From Acorus gramineus (Eukaryota > Streptophyta > Magnoliopsida > Acorales > Acoraceae), in assembly GCA_030737835.1 (NCBI GenBank), contig JAUJYN010000045.1, positions 466,637 to 530,636 on the forward strand: DNA of 64,000 nt, written 5' to 3'. A program made the position numbers and the translations under genes. Shown piece after piece: positions 11,614 to 24,648 of the stretch (position 1 is the stretch's first letter; each line of letters opens with the position of its first letter). Under the pieces are notes generated by a model. That model did not search any database. It was not told the DNA's origin and saw only the letters and a program-made list of their open reading frames with translations.

Positions 11614-14185
11614 CTAAAGCATACGGACTGGTAAAAGTGTCATGTGAAAATAAAAAAAGACACCAATATAATGAGGAGATCTGGGAACTCACCACCATAT
11701 ATAATTTGTAGAAAGCTTTGCTTCAAACAGATATCTAAGCCTTCAAAATAGGCAGACAAACAAAATCAACCCAAAACAATTGCTTTGAGATTATGCTTTA
11801 AAAATACACCAGCAATAGATTGAAAGAGTAATTATATCCGTTAAATCAAAGAAATGAAGTATCATATGGTGTCAAATAGGTTGATTTAGAAAAAGAATTA
11901 TATTCATTGCTTTTTATTAATAATTCAATATTTATGCATATTGCATTTCCATGTTGAGTATGTAAACCAAGATTCACAGTAGTGTTTTACAATTAAATAT
12001 ATTTGGAAGAGGATGTGTGACAATATATGGATCTAGCTTTTGTGTGAAAGCCAGAAATAAATTATTATAAATATAAAATATAAATAAGCAGAAAAATAAT
12101 ATGCCAGTATATTCAAAAATACAAGAACAAAAGGCATTGTATGTGAATCTAAACTATAACTACAAAAGGCTATAACCCTCCACAACAATAGAGCAATATA
12201 ATCATTTGCTTTGATAAACAAATAGTTGAAATGTCCATTGCATTCAAAATGCATGATACTAAAATGGTGGGACATCTACAATAAAAATCAATAAACATGC
12301 ATTGACATTTTACATAAATTATTTAATTCAAATGTATGAACAGTCAAGATTATTTACTATGAATAATTAAATCAAGAGCAAAACAAATATCACATCAATG
12401 GGGACTCTGTTCACTGATAGATTTTCAAGATAGAAGATGGTATATTATACACACACACACACACAAATTGATGAAATACAATTCCACACAACAATTATTC
12501 CTGATAGATCCATTTTTCTACATTAAGTTTAACCAAATTGATAGCTAAAACTTAAATCGATCAAATTTCAACAATGCTCTATTGAGAGAGAGATTATAAA
12601 CTGCTCCCTGGAGGCATCGACAGCCTTGTTACCCACCTCAAACTGGTCAATTTTGCCTACATGAAATCCTGGCTTCACACTATTTAGCCCATCCATCGTG
12701 TGAATTAAATTTGGACAACTATCCTCAATACACCAACGATTTAAACATTGTCTATGTAGATATACACGAAGTGCTATAAACTTGTTAGTTGAACGCAACA
12801 TGTATTTTGTCAGAGATGGGTCAGAGCATATGAAGCAGCAATAACATGTATACTTATAGCCATATCATGAAGTCTTCATGAATAGGAGAGCAAAGAGTTT
12901 TAAACATATGAAGAAACAGCATGAGAACAGTGCTGGGAGCATACATTTCATACTTATGAAACTGTACAGTATATATGTAATGCTTATGCATAAATCCCTT
13001 AAATCATCAATCCTTTATAAATTTTATTTTCCTTCTTGGTTTTGGTTGGTAACTGTAGAAATTGTATTCCTTTTTTTCTTATGAATGAAGGTGGTAGACT
13101 TTCCTGCTATTCAATCCATTAAAAAATATTTCAGAAAATACATGAAAAAGAGCCCTACCCCGGTCTGGGAGATATATTTGACTATAATTTCCATCCAAGG
13201 AATGGATGAACAAAATTTTTAAATAAATTTACAACAAGGGATTTGAACTGTTACAACCACCGGCATCGACGGGTGGTGGTGGTCCTCTTCCCACTAAGAG
13301 CTCCGCATCTTCTCCTACCTCCACCCGGTCTGCTCTCCCACCCACTCTTCTGTCATCTGTAAGTCCTGACAAAAGTTTTGAAACAAAGTAGAGAGGGTGA
13401 GAAGCAATGTTTTTTTTTTTTTTTGTGAGATTTCCGAAATGGGGGACTCCTCGTTTTCCCATCAGTAAACGTTGAGGATAAATAGAATTAATTGAATAAA
13501 TTCAATAAAAATAAATAAATGATGTATCAATGAATAAATTGAATATAGCCCGAGCTTATACCTGCATGTGGAATCAAAATGGGTAGTTGAAAGAGTGAAG
13601 AGGAAGAAACCAAGGAGACGAACAGGCTATTATTGATATATCCATATCTGATATGGATATATTTTTATATTCGAACCCTTCGAATACGGGTTAGATATGA
13701 ATATTTTTTTAAATAATTAACATGTTTAAATTTTAACATTAATTTTAATAATCAAATGATATTTTAAAGGAATACCAAAATTAAAATTGGGATTTTAATG
13801 TTTATTTTTCCTTTTCAGATATTGTATATTAAAAATTTAATAATATTATAATATATTATCATTATAATTAATCATATATGATGACAATATGAGCAATATA
13901 TATAAAACAAAATAAAGGGAATGAACAGGTTATTGTCCCCAACTTTTTCATAAGTGTACTTGATCATTCATGCATACCAATTTAACAGAACCCATCTCGG
14001 AAATGAAACCATTCACTCATTCATGCAAATTGACAAATACGAAAATTGGGATTTTAAAATGAACAAATGATAAAATTTTATATTCTAAATAAATGACAAA
14101 AAAAAAAAAAAACAACTGAGTAATCAATCAAACAAACTAAAAAACATACCCGTATCAGAAAAAAAGATGAACACTACCTCCACAT
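11614..14185. other. Spacer with weak coding hints and an AC microsatellite
   Basis: An (AC)n tract lies at 12449-12465. Short open frames at 12568-12801 and 13229-13462 (minus) are not assignable to a family. The latter has a GC-rich 3' half (13250-13340) that stands out against the AT-rich surroundings, so it may be the remains of a first exon. A small palindromic block sits near 13636-13665. Confidence 0.4.
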
Positions 14186-16130
14186 TCCAAAATTTTGAGA
14201 GAGAGAAGAAAAAAGAGAAAGATGACAGATTCATTTATCCAAATGAATGGGGATGACAATGAATAGGTATTCAATGTTACATAAATAAATTTGAGGGTTT
14301 GTGGAAGATGAGGGGATTGAATGGAGATCGGGATGAATGATGAGGAGATTGAATGATAGATTCATTTTTTCCGCTCCTGTTTTTTGAAACGTCTGTGTGC
14401 ATTTCTTTTGTGGTGTTTATAATAGATGTGTGCGAAAGTATTAAAATACAACTTGTTTTTGGAACATTCTTGATGTTTAATATCTTGTGTCAATTTTATT
14501 TCTGCTGTTTGATTTATGAGTTCGTTTGGTAAAAGCCAATTCAACCAACAGTGATGATGCACTTGCATTGTAGTACATTCACATTATCATAACAATGATA
14601 TTCAAATATGATTATAATAAAATAATAAACATATTAATACAATTTTAGTCGGCATATTAATGTAATTTAATCATAATTGATGTAAAGAAATTTTTTCATG
14701 AGTAAAAATTTTATTAATGTAATTTTATTAATCATTTTAAAAAAAATTTATTAATGTAATTATAAAAATTTTTGTTGGGTAGATCTTATTGACTATTGAT
14801 TATTTGGGGCATTAATAGAGTAGAGAAATCCAAGTAAATAGTAAATGCCAAGGTTTGAGGGAATAAATTGAATAAATTCAATTGAATAGCATTACATGAT
14901 CAATACATCCATATCAATATATGTAACCTACAAGTAACCTCCGCTATACATGAAATTTATAGTGGATTAATATATTAATTACAGAATTTTATATATTAAT
15001 TACAAATTTTGAATGCAAACATGAATAATTTTTTGGGATTGTTCTTTTTTTTACCATTTCAAATTTAAACAATACATTTGAATTTAATGCAAATATAATC
15101 AACGAATATCAAGGGACACAATCTCGTCTCCTTAGTCTTCAGATTTTCTTCAAATCTTGTCATTTAATAATATTGTCATTCAAATCTTGTCTTTAATAAA
15201 ATTGCTGTTAATTATATTGTCTTTAATAATTTGGATAGTATTCAGAATAAAATCAAATTAACATTCAAATTAAAGATAAAATTTAAATAGATTTCATATT
15301 TTTATTGATAAACTGATATGCAAATTATATGAAAACTTTAAATGGATTTCATTATATTTTATATATATCCTAATTTAAACAAATATGAAAGTAATGGGAA
15401 CATTAAATATTAATTAAAAAATTTATATATTAATTATCATTTTTAAATGCGAATATTAATATATTTTGTTGTTGCAGTCATTCTTTTAATATTAAAGTCA
15501 TATTTCATTTAACCATTTAATTAGAAGGTTTTTCTCATTTGATTATCAATATTATCTAAACCACAAAAAAAATTAATTTTAATTTTCCTTATCAAAATAG
15601 GGTACAAAATATATTCTAAAAGTGAATTATATTTTGAATATCCTTTCATTTTATAAGCATCCCCTTATTCTTATAATATTAAATATATTATTCTAATTTC
15701 AATTGGTAACAATTAATTATATTTTGAATATCTTTTCATTTTATAAGCATCCTCTTATCTTAATAATAGTATAATATCCGAATTTAATTATAAGTTAATA
15801 AATATATTAATATAATTTCAGTTAATATATATGAAAAATCTAAATACATATAATTTATGTAAATTATTAAAATGATTTTATTATATATGTGTGTGTGTGT
15901 GTGTGTGTAAAAGATATGATAAAATATATTGAAATAAATTATGACATGATTAAAATGATGTAAATGGATTTTCATGGAATTAAATAAAAACGTAGGGGCA
16001 AAATGGTCAAATGGTTGTTATTAAAATGGTGTGAATGGATTGTAATGGGATTGAATGGATTGACATGAGCAAAATGGTCAAATGGCAGGTTTTTGGTTTA
16101 AGAGACTTTTATATAGTAATATAGATTATT
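14186..16130 (+). repeat. Dispersed repeat, copy 2 (interrupted)
   Basis: Same ordered blocks as 1656-2535, spread out by extra AT-rich DNA between about 14380-14570 and 14860-15940. It contains a (GT)n tract at 15889-15908 and ends with the shared block 'ggtttaagagacttttatat' near 16095-16114, about 360 bases beyond the stop codon of the DEK gene, so it may touch that gene's 3' flank. Confidence 0.6.
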
Positions 16131-16494
16131 AACACAAGAAAAAAATTTCCGTACAACTGCTCACATCTACATGACTACAGGTTGAACGTATTGTACATCC
16201 ATTATAATACACTCCTAACGCAACATCAAATACAATATTCATTACCACATCGTGTCTTTCACCAGACAACCAAAACAGATGATGCTTCAATTAAACATCT
16301 GAAATGCTGAACATCTAATAAAATAGAAAACATAGAAAACTCTAAATACAGGAAGATAATAAAAACCCTTAAAACGAATCCTAACTCCAAACCCTAATTC
16401 TAACATAAATATTAATAAATTAAGAAAAATTCCAAATAATCCATAATAACAAAAGCAACCCAAATTAAGTTACAAGACATATGGTTTAAAAGGA

Positions 16495-19400
16495 TTACTC
16501 ATCACCATCTCCACCGGACCCTTCCTTCACCCCTTCCTCCCCGTCCTCCTCTTCGGCTGCCTCATCATCTGTCATATTGTTTATAACGTCTTCGATTATC
16601 TCCTTCACCTCTCCTTTTCTATGCATCAAGTCCAGTTTGAAGTGTTGCCCTGCAAATGAAAATGACGGGAAATTAATTCTATGCAATCCATAATAATATT
16701 CACAAGAACATTTTCTGTGATTCTTGAGACATCCACATGCACTTCAAGTCCCATTGCATATGGAACTTCTGAATGCGGCTTTAACATGCATTACAGAAAT
16801 CGGTAGCTAGTCATTGAGCAGGGCAGACATGTTCAAGTGAAAGCCAGACGTATCAAGGACTCAAAAATCGGTAACAATTTATTCAAGTGTGGAAGTTAAT
16901 GTTTACATACCAAGCTGCTTGAGAATATCGGATAAAGTTGCCTGCATAACAATTTATTGGGAGTCTCGGTCAATATAATACAAAGTACCAAGTGACTTCA
17001 ACAACCACCGGAAAAGGGTTCAACACCACTTACAACATTGAAATCCACTTCTTTCAATATATCACTGACTGCGGCATGCATTTCTTCTCTGGTGGGCTCT
17101 CTTTTCGGCTTCCCACTAGCTTTTCCTTTTCCTGAGGGATAACAATTTTTCATAGTGAACATTTTCACAAGGGAAAAAAATTCAGAAGAGGAAACATGTG
17201 AAGTTCCCCTAATAGATATTGAATTATTTTCTATGTTCAAATTTCATCACACAGCAGAAATAAATAATGAACATAAGTTGTTCATATCCTCACTGAACAA
17301 GTTCCTGACAAACTTAAATTCTAAAACTAGTGCAATCGCACTTATCATTTACCTTTGATGGGAAAGAAGTCAAGCCCTTCAATTTTTATTTTTATTTTTG
17401 GCCACATAGAAGTACAAGTGAAGATTGTGAAAATTTAAAAAAACAATGAGAAAAGCTCAGTCAAAAGCAGAAGCTTAGAATGAGATGTGAGCTTATTTTG
17501 GGTGGCCTCTTTCTTTTTAAATAAAACAAATTGCAAGCCTATCACATGGATTGATGGATGAGAGATGAACTGCTTACCTGTTTCTTTGGCAGAAATTTTG
17601 GAGTCCTTCTTGACAGATTCTTTTTTGTTCACTTTGTTCTGCGCTGACGTAGAATGATTATCATGATTTTTCTCCTTATCTTGCTTTTGATTTTTCTTTG
17701 AAGATGCTCTGGATTTGGAAGGTGGTTGAGGTTCAGAATCATCATCATCGTCAGTTGGAGGACTCTTTTTCAAATCGGACTTGGATGGCTTTCTGGTAGA
17801 TTTTGATGTGGAACACTTTTTGACATGCTCGGTTTTCTCCTTGTCTTTATCCCCTGTATCATTCATCTTCGTGGACAATTTTCTGCTTTCCACTGGCTCC
17901 AGTGATTCTTTATCGTCATCTGATTCATTATCACTGTCATTGTTTGCAGCCTCTTTTTCTGAATCAGATGTTGATGGACTTTTGACCGGTTTTGCAGGAG
18001 AAACCTTTTTAGAAGGCAAAGGTTTAGTTTTGGACTCGGTGCTTATTTTCTGCTGCTCCTTGGAAGTAGCCTTTTTGTTCTCCAGAGACCTCTTCGGATC
18101 TGGTTCCCCATCTTCACTTTCACTCTTTGCATGATCACTCTCTTCCTCCATTTCATCACTGTCATGTTCTTCCTCAGAAGAATCTTCTGCTCCAGAGGAT
18201 CGACCTTCACCTTCCACCTCATCTTGTGTTTTGCCCTTTCTCTTTCTGGGTTTCTGAAAAACAGCAGAGTTAACAAAGGTATCTCAACATCACTTAGCAT
18301 GAAAAGGTTGCCAAAATCCAAGGAAAATGCAACAATTACAGTAGATTAAACAAAAGATATGAGAAAATTACTCCACATTATCGTATGAAGGAAGAAATAA
18401 AAAAAACAATGATTTAAATGCATATGCACACACTTCCAAACATACATTATTAACATTAAGTGTTCTATTGTCCAGTTAATTAACATACATATCAGCCACT
18501 CACTGGATGGTCCATGCATAAAAAGAAATTTTTTTTTATTAAAAAAAAATCACAATACTGAAGAGTACAAAATATTCCCTACAGTGAAATTAATTGAAAA
18601 GGCACATTAGCTCATTCTCTCAAACAACTTTGTGAGCATAGGGAACACACCCCCCCCCCCCCCCCCCCACTATATATATATATAAACAGAATTCGGATCA
18701 TGGCCAATGTTACATTATGCTCAACAAGCCATAAATTAAAACAAGACAAGGAATTATATCATCCAGACTGGAATGGACCAATGAGAAATGCAAAAGATAA
18801 CCTTTGATTTCTCTGCAGATGCCCCTTCTGATATCTCATTACTTGTTTTCCGTCTCCTCTTGCGCTTCTTACCCTTCTGTGGAATGAAATTTAAGAAATA
18901 GTATTAATCAAATATATACCAATCAACCACATAATATGGCCTCAGTATATGCAATTCAAAGTGCAAATAAAGAACCTCTGCAGAATCAGCAAGTACAAAG
19001 TCTCTCATGATACATGGAGATTCCAAGAACGTTAACAATTTGGACAAGATATCTTCCTGTGACAAGAATATAAATACATCAGAACTAGCAAAAAAGGCAC
19101 GAGTAAACTTTCAATCACCGACCCACCTTTTTATCAGAAGCCTTCAGAATTGGAATATCAAGCAAATCACAAAAGTTCATCAGCTTATCTTTATTGTATT
19201 TATCAAGCTTTTCCTTAACCTTTGCTCTCTGCTTTTCCTGCAGAATGGAGAAGAAAATTGAAAAGTCTCCTAGGTTGAAAGAAATTTAATCTACAAGCAG
19301 ATGACAGACTGGAAATCTTGCATATAGTCCACCTTAGAGCTAGACCATTTTGCAAAAGTTATACCACAATATAAAGGAAAACAACAGTATTTATGCAAAG

Positions 19401-21432
19401 AAACATTCTACCTCATTCTCATTCCAGACAAAACCCGAGAACTTGAATATATTTCTTTTCACATAGTTCACCTGCAAGATTTAACTTATTTAAATAAATT
19501 TGTATGAGAACGAAGTACTAAAACATGGGAATGAGGAGATTGTACATAATTATATAGAACCCCTCAAAGAGTTAAACTAAATTATATGAAATTGACAGCA
19601 CAAATAGAAATAGAAATGATAGTACATTATTACCTTTGCTTTCTTTGAAAACAGCACGGTGTGAAGAATTTGTAGATTTTCATCCACTTTTCTCTTTGAC
19701 AGCTTATAGGAAACTGAAACAGGTTCAAGTGTTTAGAACCATCCAAATAAATCATTAAGATGCAATGGGGAAAGATATACTTGCGGAATAAGCTTACATT
19801 ATGACTCAATATTTTGGCTACAATTAAAGTTGCTTCTGATGACAGTGAATCCTAAAGTATAACATCTCTCAATTACGGAAAACTGGACCTACACTACTTC
19901 ACTAGGAAAATCTACCAACACCACGAGGAATTGGGCAACTCTGACAAAAGCTTGCACACCATTTGTCAGAGTAACTTCCTTTTCTCTTGTTAATTTTGTG
20001 TTTTTGCTTTGATTGTAATTTGGGCACGGCTCTTATTTTCTTAATTTAAGGGCGGTCGCCCACTAAAAAAAAAAAATTCAGAGTAACATCCTTCATACCA
20101 GTCTTAACATATTCAAATAGAATGTGTTTAAGAAAAAAAAATTGAGCATAATGAAGACACGGAATGCTCCAGAAGTTCAAAGTTAATGTTCATGAGGCCA
20201 TTTCTTTACATTCTCATGAGGCCATTTCTTTACATTATAATACGGCTCACACCTTAATTAAGATATGAATAAATTAAAAGAACCGAAGGCATCATAAAAA
20301 TACAAAAGAGAACTCATTTTTTTTTACACAAAATGGCCACATAAACACATCAGGAGTTAACCTATCTGGACACAAAATAGACTACGACTATAACATATAA
20401 CATTATGCAAAATAATTGGCTTCACCAAACAAACTTTTTTTGTCATATGTAATATACACTACTAAAAACCTGATTTTGATTTTCCTGCGAGATGGACCTC
20501 AACCTTCCTACGACTGAGTAACTTTGTCCATTTGATGCAATAAACTGAACAGTTAATTTGTGGGTAAATTGCTATCAATGGAGAATGACTAAAAAAGTTG
20601 CCATTTTACATATCATAAATGCAATGAACTTTTTACATGAAAAGCCTATCAAAAAGACACCTAAAACAAAATCTTCAAAATAGTTAACCTTTCAAAAAAA
20701 GCTATGATTTTTTCCTCACTTCATTGGCACCAACAAAGCAAGTCTAACACACCTTTATCATCTAATACAGAGCAATGTTAAAACGGGATTTTTTTCCCCT
20801 TGTTTAAAGGTGTTCTCCACTCGAAAGACACAAATCAACAAAAGAAAAGACAACAATCCACAAGTAAATGAGAGGATTTGAAACCAAAACTCACCATTGG
20901 GAATGTCTTTCAGCATGGTCCCTTTACCCTGAATAAAAAAGAACATATAACATATTAAATCCTTAACTCAACAAATTAAAGATCAAAACTTCAAGGAAAA
21001 AAAAGTCGTCAACAACACCTTCTCAATCGACATCCCCTTCGTCGCTGAATTCCTAACCACGTTCGAAACCGTGAACCTCTCCACCGACTTCCGCTCCCTC
21101 CCCGTCCTCCTCTCCGGCGTCACCTCCTCCCCCTCCACCACCACCTTCGGCTGCTTCCTCTTCCTCACAACCTTCGGAGTCTCCACCTCCTCCGCCTTCT
21201 CCTCTCCCCCCGCCGCCGCCGCGTCCTCCGCTGCCGCCTTCTTCTGACTCTGTAAACTTCCGCCGGGCTTCCTCCCCCTCTTCTTCCCGGCTACCTTCTC
21301 TTCCTCCGCCTCCTCCACCTCCTCCGCCGCCTCCACCTCTCGATCTTCCACCTCCTTGGCCTCCTGATCCTTCTCCTTCACCGGAGAGCCTTCATTGGAG
21401 ACGCCCTTCTCTTCTAGGGTTTCGGATCCCAT
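16495..21432 (-). CDS. DEK: DEK domain-containing chromatin protein, 604 aa, 11 exons
   Basis: Exons in transcript order: 21432-21019, 20928-20895, 19713-19634, 19471-19412, 19237-19127, 19056-18976, 18876-18802, 18253-17578, 17131-17034, 16941-16911 and 16649-16495. All introns are GT-AG and the phases agree, giving 604 residues. Residues 1-138 are acidic, Lys-rich and contain an AT-hook-like 'KKRGRKPGG'. The DEK/SAP-like core follows (about 139-260), with 'KGTMLKDIPN', 'LQILHTVLFSKKAK', 'NIFKFSGFVW' and 'LMNFCDLLDIP'. Then comes a Ser/Asp/Glu/Lys-rich linker (exon 8) and a C-terminal DEK_C helical domain (about 520-575, 'REEMHAAVSDILKEVDF'). DEK proteins bind DNA and histones and alter chromatin topology in the nucleus. 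An in-frame ATG upstream at 21501 exists; I prefer 21432 (MGSE) because the acidic DEK N-terminus starts there. Confidence 0.93.
18650..18668. repeat. 19-base C homopolymer in a DEK intron
   Basis: An uninterrupted C run followed within a few bases by a short (TA)n tract. It lies in the intron between exons 8 and 7. The length may be unreliable in assemblies. Confidence 0.9.
19980..20077 (+). mobile_element. Short retroposed insert in DEK intron 2
   Basis: A 98-base segment ending in an A-rich tail is flanked by a 14-base direct repeat, 'tcagagtaac(t/a)tcc', at 19966-19979 and 20078-20091, with one mismatch. A poly-A end and a target duplication of this length indicate LINE-type target-primed integration of a 5'-truncated LINE or a short SINE. 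The body has no open frame. Confidence 0.7.
20191..20237. repeat. Small tandem duplication in DEK intron 2
   Basis: The phrase 'catgaggccatttctttaca' plus 'tt' occurs twice in a row. It lies in the intron between exons 3 and 2 and has no visible function. Confidence 0.8.
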
Positions 21433-21607
21433 CGAGTAACAGAGGAACCCTAACCCTAGCGAGCTTGAACAGAGTGTTTCGAGTGAGCGAGACTGACTCA
21501 CGGAGCTGTAGTCGGAGACTTCACGGCCTTTGAAGAGGGTTTTCTTCGACGATTTGAGAATTGAACGAGATTCGAATGAGAGACGGACGGGGAGAGGTTC
21601 TTAAGTT

Positions 21608-22284
21608 TTGGATTCTTTTTTTTGGGATCGAGAGGCGCGGATTCCAAATGCGATTTCAATGAAGGCGCGCTCGCAAAATTGGGGGGGAAATTTTGGTGCC
21701 CCGAAAAATTGTTGGACTCATTGGGCTGGTCCCATGTTGTTAGGGTCCCCTCTCATGGTCCGGGTTTCTACGTCCAAACCAGGCCCGGAGTGACTGAGGG
21801 TCTTTTGGAAAAAAATATGATTTTATATAAAATAATTTAATTAATATAAATTTTATTTTAAAAAATTTTTAATTTATTTGTTTTTTTTATTATTATTACT
21901 TAAAAACGTAACAAAAATTTTTAATTGAATATGTTTTTAAAAGCTAGTTGGAAACATTTTTTATTTTTCTATTCTTACAAAACAAAATTCAATAAACATG
22001 TTTTCAAATTACATTTCACTCGTATTCATTTATTATCATCTATTTTTATTTTGAATTGTACACCAACACATTTTAAAATTGAACAATAAAATGGATTGCA
22101 TAATTTGATAATATGATTAAAAAAATGACATTTTAGATGGTGTTCGATTCCTGATGATAAGGTGAATTCCGTAGAAATTCAAATGTCATCGTGGATCCAA
22201 ATATTTTTTTCACATTCGTGTAAAGATAACTAAATCGACATTAACAAACTATTTTTGTCCACGGTCCTGAAATATCCTTCTCTA
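21608..22284. other. 5' flank of DEK and AT-rich spacer
   Basis: The first 60 bases upstream of the DEK 5' region are GC-rich, the rest is AT-rich. No element boundary or gene is seen. Confidence 0.5.
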
Positions 22285-22925
22285 TTGCATGCGAGTTGAA
22301 CGAATTGGGAGATCCAATTGCGGCAATATCGTCTCACCGAGGTCGAGTCTGCGCAGATGGTTTTTCTCCTGGATCACCTAGTTTCTAGGTGTGGTGGGTT
22401 TCACGAGGATGCTGATTGGGTGTGTTGGGCTCCGCTACCGCGCGAAGACCTTCACCATCAAATCGTGCTATACGTGGTGGTGGAGGAATCTCCCATCGGT
22501 TCCATCTATCAGAGAAAAATTCCTAGAAATCTAGCGCTCAAAGATTCCGACAAAAGTGAAGTTCTTTTATGTGGTTCCTCTTTCAAGGTCACCTACTCAC
22601 GAAAGACAGACATATCGCGCAAAGTAGCGGCCCACCAACCCAGTGGAATGTGCTCCATGCGGCATGGAGTAGGAGACGACCACCATTTGTTATGCAACTG
22701 TCCAATGTCCATGGATCTTTGGGCTATGGTAGAGGCAATCATCCCATTTCAACAATTCCAATACATCGACGAGCTATGAGCGACATGGAAGAACCATGGT
22801 AAGTTGGGGCTCTCTCGAACCGCAAACATCATCATGCAATCGGTAATACCGGCCATCTCGTGGTTATACAATGTTCAAACACACCCAGAAAACACGTGGA
22901 GGATGGTAGTTTTCTACATTAGCTA
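22285..22925 (+). pseudogene. LINE-type reverse transcriptase C-terminal remnant (zf-RVT)
   Basis: Across frames one sees 'FQGHLLTKDR' (frame at 22569) and then 'HHLLCNCPMSMDLWAMVE' (frame at 22318). This is the Cys/His zinc-finger tail found after the reverse transcriptase of plant non-LTR retrotransposons, where a 'LLTKDR' segment precedes an 'H.LF..CP.S..LW' motif. At least one frame change separates the two parts, the catalytic RT domain is absent, and no intact LINE 3' end is recognised. It lies within 800 bases upstream of the PPR start. Confidence 0.7.
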
Positions 22926-23079
22926 ATAAGGCATTATTGTGTTCCAAAATGGTCTTATGATTGCAGACTAACGCGCTTTGCCGCTTTAAAGATTACCAGA
23001 TCATTCCCTTCCCCATTTTTAAAAAGTGATCCAATGTAATCAACTGAGAGAATGCATGCACAACACCAACAAAAGCAAA

Positions 23080-24648
23080 ATGGGAAGAATCACAACAACG
23101 CCGCCCCGCTCACCGTTCACCTCCCCAAAACCGCTTCTCCTCTCCTCCTCCTCCCCCCAAACCCCCACCCATCCATCCCCACCGTCCGATCCACCTCCCC
23201 CTTCCCTCCCCACCCTCCGTCCCTCCCCCCTCGCCGACTCACTCTCCCGCCTCCTCATAACCCACCACAACCCCTTCCACGCCTCCGAGTCCCCCCTCCA
23301 ACTCCTCGGCCTCTCCCTCCCCACCCAGACCCTCACCCAAACCCTCCTCCGCCTCCGCCACTCCTCGAAAATCGCGCTCGCCTTCTTCACCTGGTCCCGC
23401 GACCACCTCCGCCTCCCCCCGGACCCCGACGCGTACGACCTCATTGTCGACTCCCTCGGCCGCGTCCGCCAATTCGACGCCGCGTGGACCCTCATCGCCG
23501 ACATGGACCGCCGCGGCCTCCCCCCCTCGCCGCGGACCTTCCACGTCCTCATCCGCCGCCTCGTCGCCGCCGGGATGACGCGTCAGGCGGTCCGCGCGTT
23601 CGACGACATGGAGACCTTCATCGAGAGGCCGCCGACAAAAGCGGAGTTCACGCGCCTCCTCGACACGCTCTGCAAGTACCGCCATGTGAGGCTCGCGATG
23701 GAGCTCTTCAACGCGAGGAGGTCGGTGTTCGAGCCCGACGTGAAGGCTTACACGGTCGTCATCTACGGCTGGTGCAAGATCGGGCGTTTCGATTTCGCCG
23801 AGAAGCTGTTCGAGGAAATGCTCGCGCGCGGGCTCGAGCCGAGCGTCGTCACCTATAACGTGTTATTGAACGGGATTTGCCGGAATTCGAAGCTCCATCC
23901 GTCGAGCGTTTTTGATCGGACGGTTGGGCGCGTTGATGACGTGTTTGTTCGAATGCGTGACCGAGGGGTCCAACCCGATGTCACGAGCTACTCGATCGTG
24001 CTTAACTTGTACAGTCGCGCGCACAAGGCGGAGTTGACGTTGTCGAAGTTGAATTCGATGCGCGATGATGGGATCTCGCCGAATGTCGCGATGTACACTT
24101 TGGTTGTGAAGTGCCTGTGTTCGTGCGGACGGTTGGATGAGGCCGAGGGGTTGCTTGAAGAGATGGTGGTGAATGGGGTCCGTCCGATGGCTGTCACGCA
24201 CAATTGCTTCTTCAAGGCATATGGAGGGAGGGATGATCATGAGTCGGCGTTGAAGTTGTATAGGATGGTGAGGGATGGTGACGGTGTTGATGCGCATTCG
24301 TACAATGTTTTGGTGGGTTTGTTTTTGAGGTTGGGATGTGGGGATGCGGTGGGGGAGGTGTGGGCTGACATGGTGGAGAAGGGGATGGGCCCGGACTTGG
24401 ACTCGTATACGGTGATGGTTCACGGGCTTTGCGAGAGGCGGAAGTGGAGGGAGGCGTGTAGGTTTTTTGTGGAGATGATAGAGAGGGGGTTCTTGCCGCA
24501 GAAGGTGACGTTCGAGACGCTGTATCGGGGGTTGATACAGTCGGGTTTGTTGCGGACTTGGTGGAGGTTGAAGAGGAGGCTTGAGGAGGAGTCGATGACG
24601 TTTGGGGCGGAGTTTGAGGAGTACCACTTGAAGCCTTACCGGAGGTGA
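23080..24648 (+). CDS. P-type pentatricopeptide repeat protein, 522 aa, single exon
   Basis: PPR proteins bind organellar RNA one base per repeat and act in processing, stability or translation. After a Ser/Thr/Pro-rich, nearly acid-free N-terminus fitting a mitochondrial or plastid transit peptide, about ten 35-residue repeats follow, recognisable by phrases such as 'VKAYTVVIYGWCKIGRFDFA', 'PSVVTYNVLLNGICRN', 'PDVTSYSIVLNLYSRA' and 'PDLDSYTVMVHGLCERRKW'. No E, DYW or SMR domain is present. I chose the ATG at 23080 (purine at -3, G at +4). An in-frame ATG at 23056 has poor context, and an out-of-frame ATG lies at 23052. The gene has no intron, as is common in this family. GC at third positions falls strongly from 5' to 3'. 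The exact orthologue is not claimed. Confidence 0.92.
   Translation: MGRITTTPPRSPFTSPKPLLLSSSSPQTPTHPSPPSDPPPPSLPTLRPSPLADSLSRLLITHHNPFHASESPLQLLGLSLPTQTLTQTLLRLRHSSKIALAFFTWSRDHLRLPPDPDAYDLIVDSLGRVRQFDAAWTLIADMDRRGLPPSPRTFHVLIRRLVAAGMTRQAVRAFDDMETFIERPPTKAEFTRLLDTLCKYRHVRLAMELFNARRSVFEPDVKAYTVVIYGWCKIGRFDFAEKLFEEMLARGLEPSVVTYNVLLNGICRNSKLHPSSVFDRTVGRVDDVFVRMRDRGVQPDVTSYSIVLNLYSRAHKAELTLSKLNSMRDDGISPNVAMYTLVVKCLCSCGRLDEAEGLLEEMVVNGVRPMAVTHNCFFKAYGGRDDHESALKLYRMVRDGDGVDAHSYNVLVGLFLRLGCGDAVGEVWADMVEKGMGPDLDSYTVMVHGLCERRKWREACRFFVEMIERGFLPQKVTFETLYRGLIQSGLLRTWWRLKRRLEEESMTFGAEFEEYHLKPYRR

Noticed and set aside
17781..18134. Plus-strand open frame within DEK exon 8
   Set aside because: Complement of the Ser/Asp/Lys-rich exon; no independent signal.
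21432..21501. Upstream in-frame ATG of DEK at 21501
   Set aside because: The extra 23 residues are Ser/Leu/Cys-rich, unlike the acidic DEK start, and the MGSE start at 21432 fits the family better. Not excluded without transcript data.
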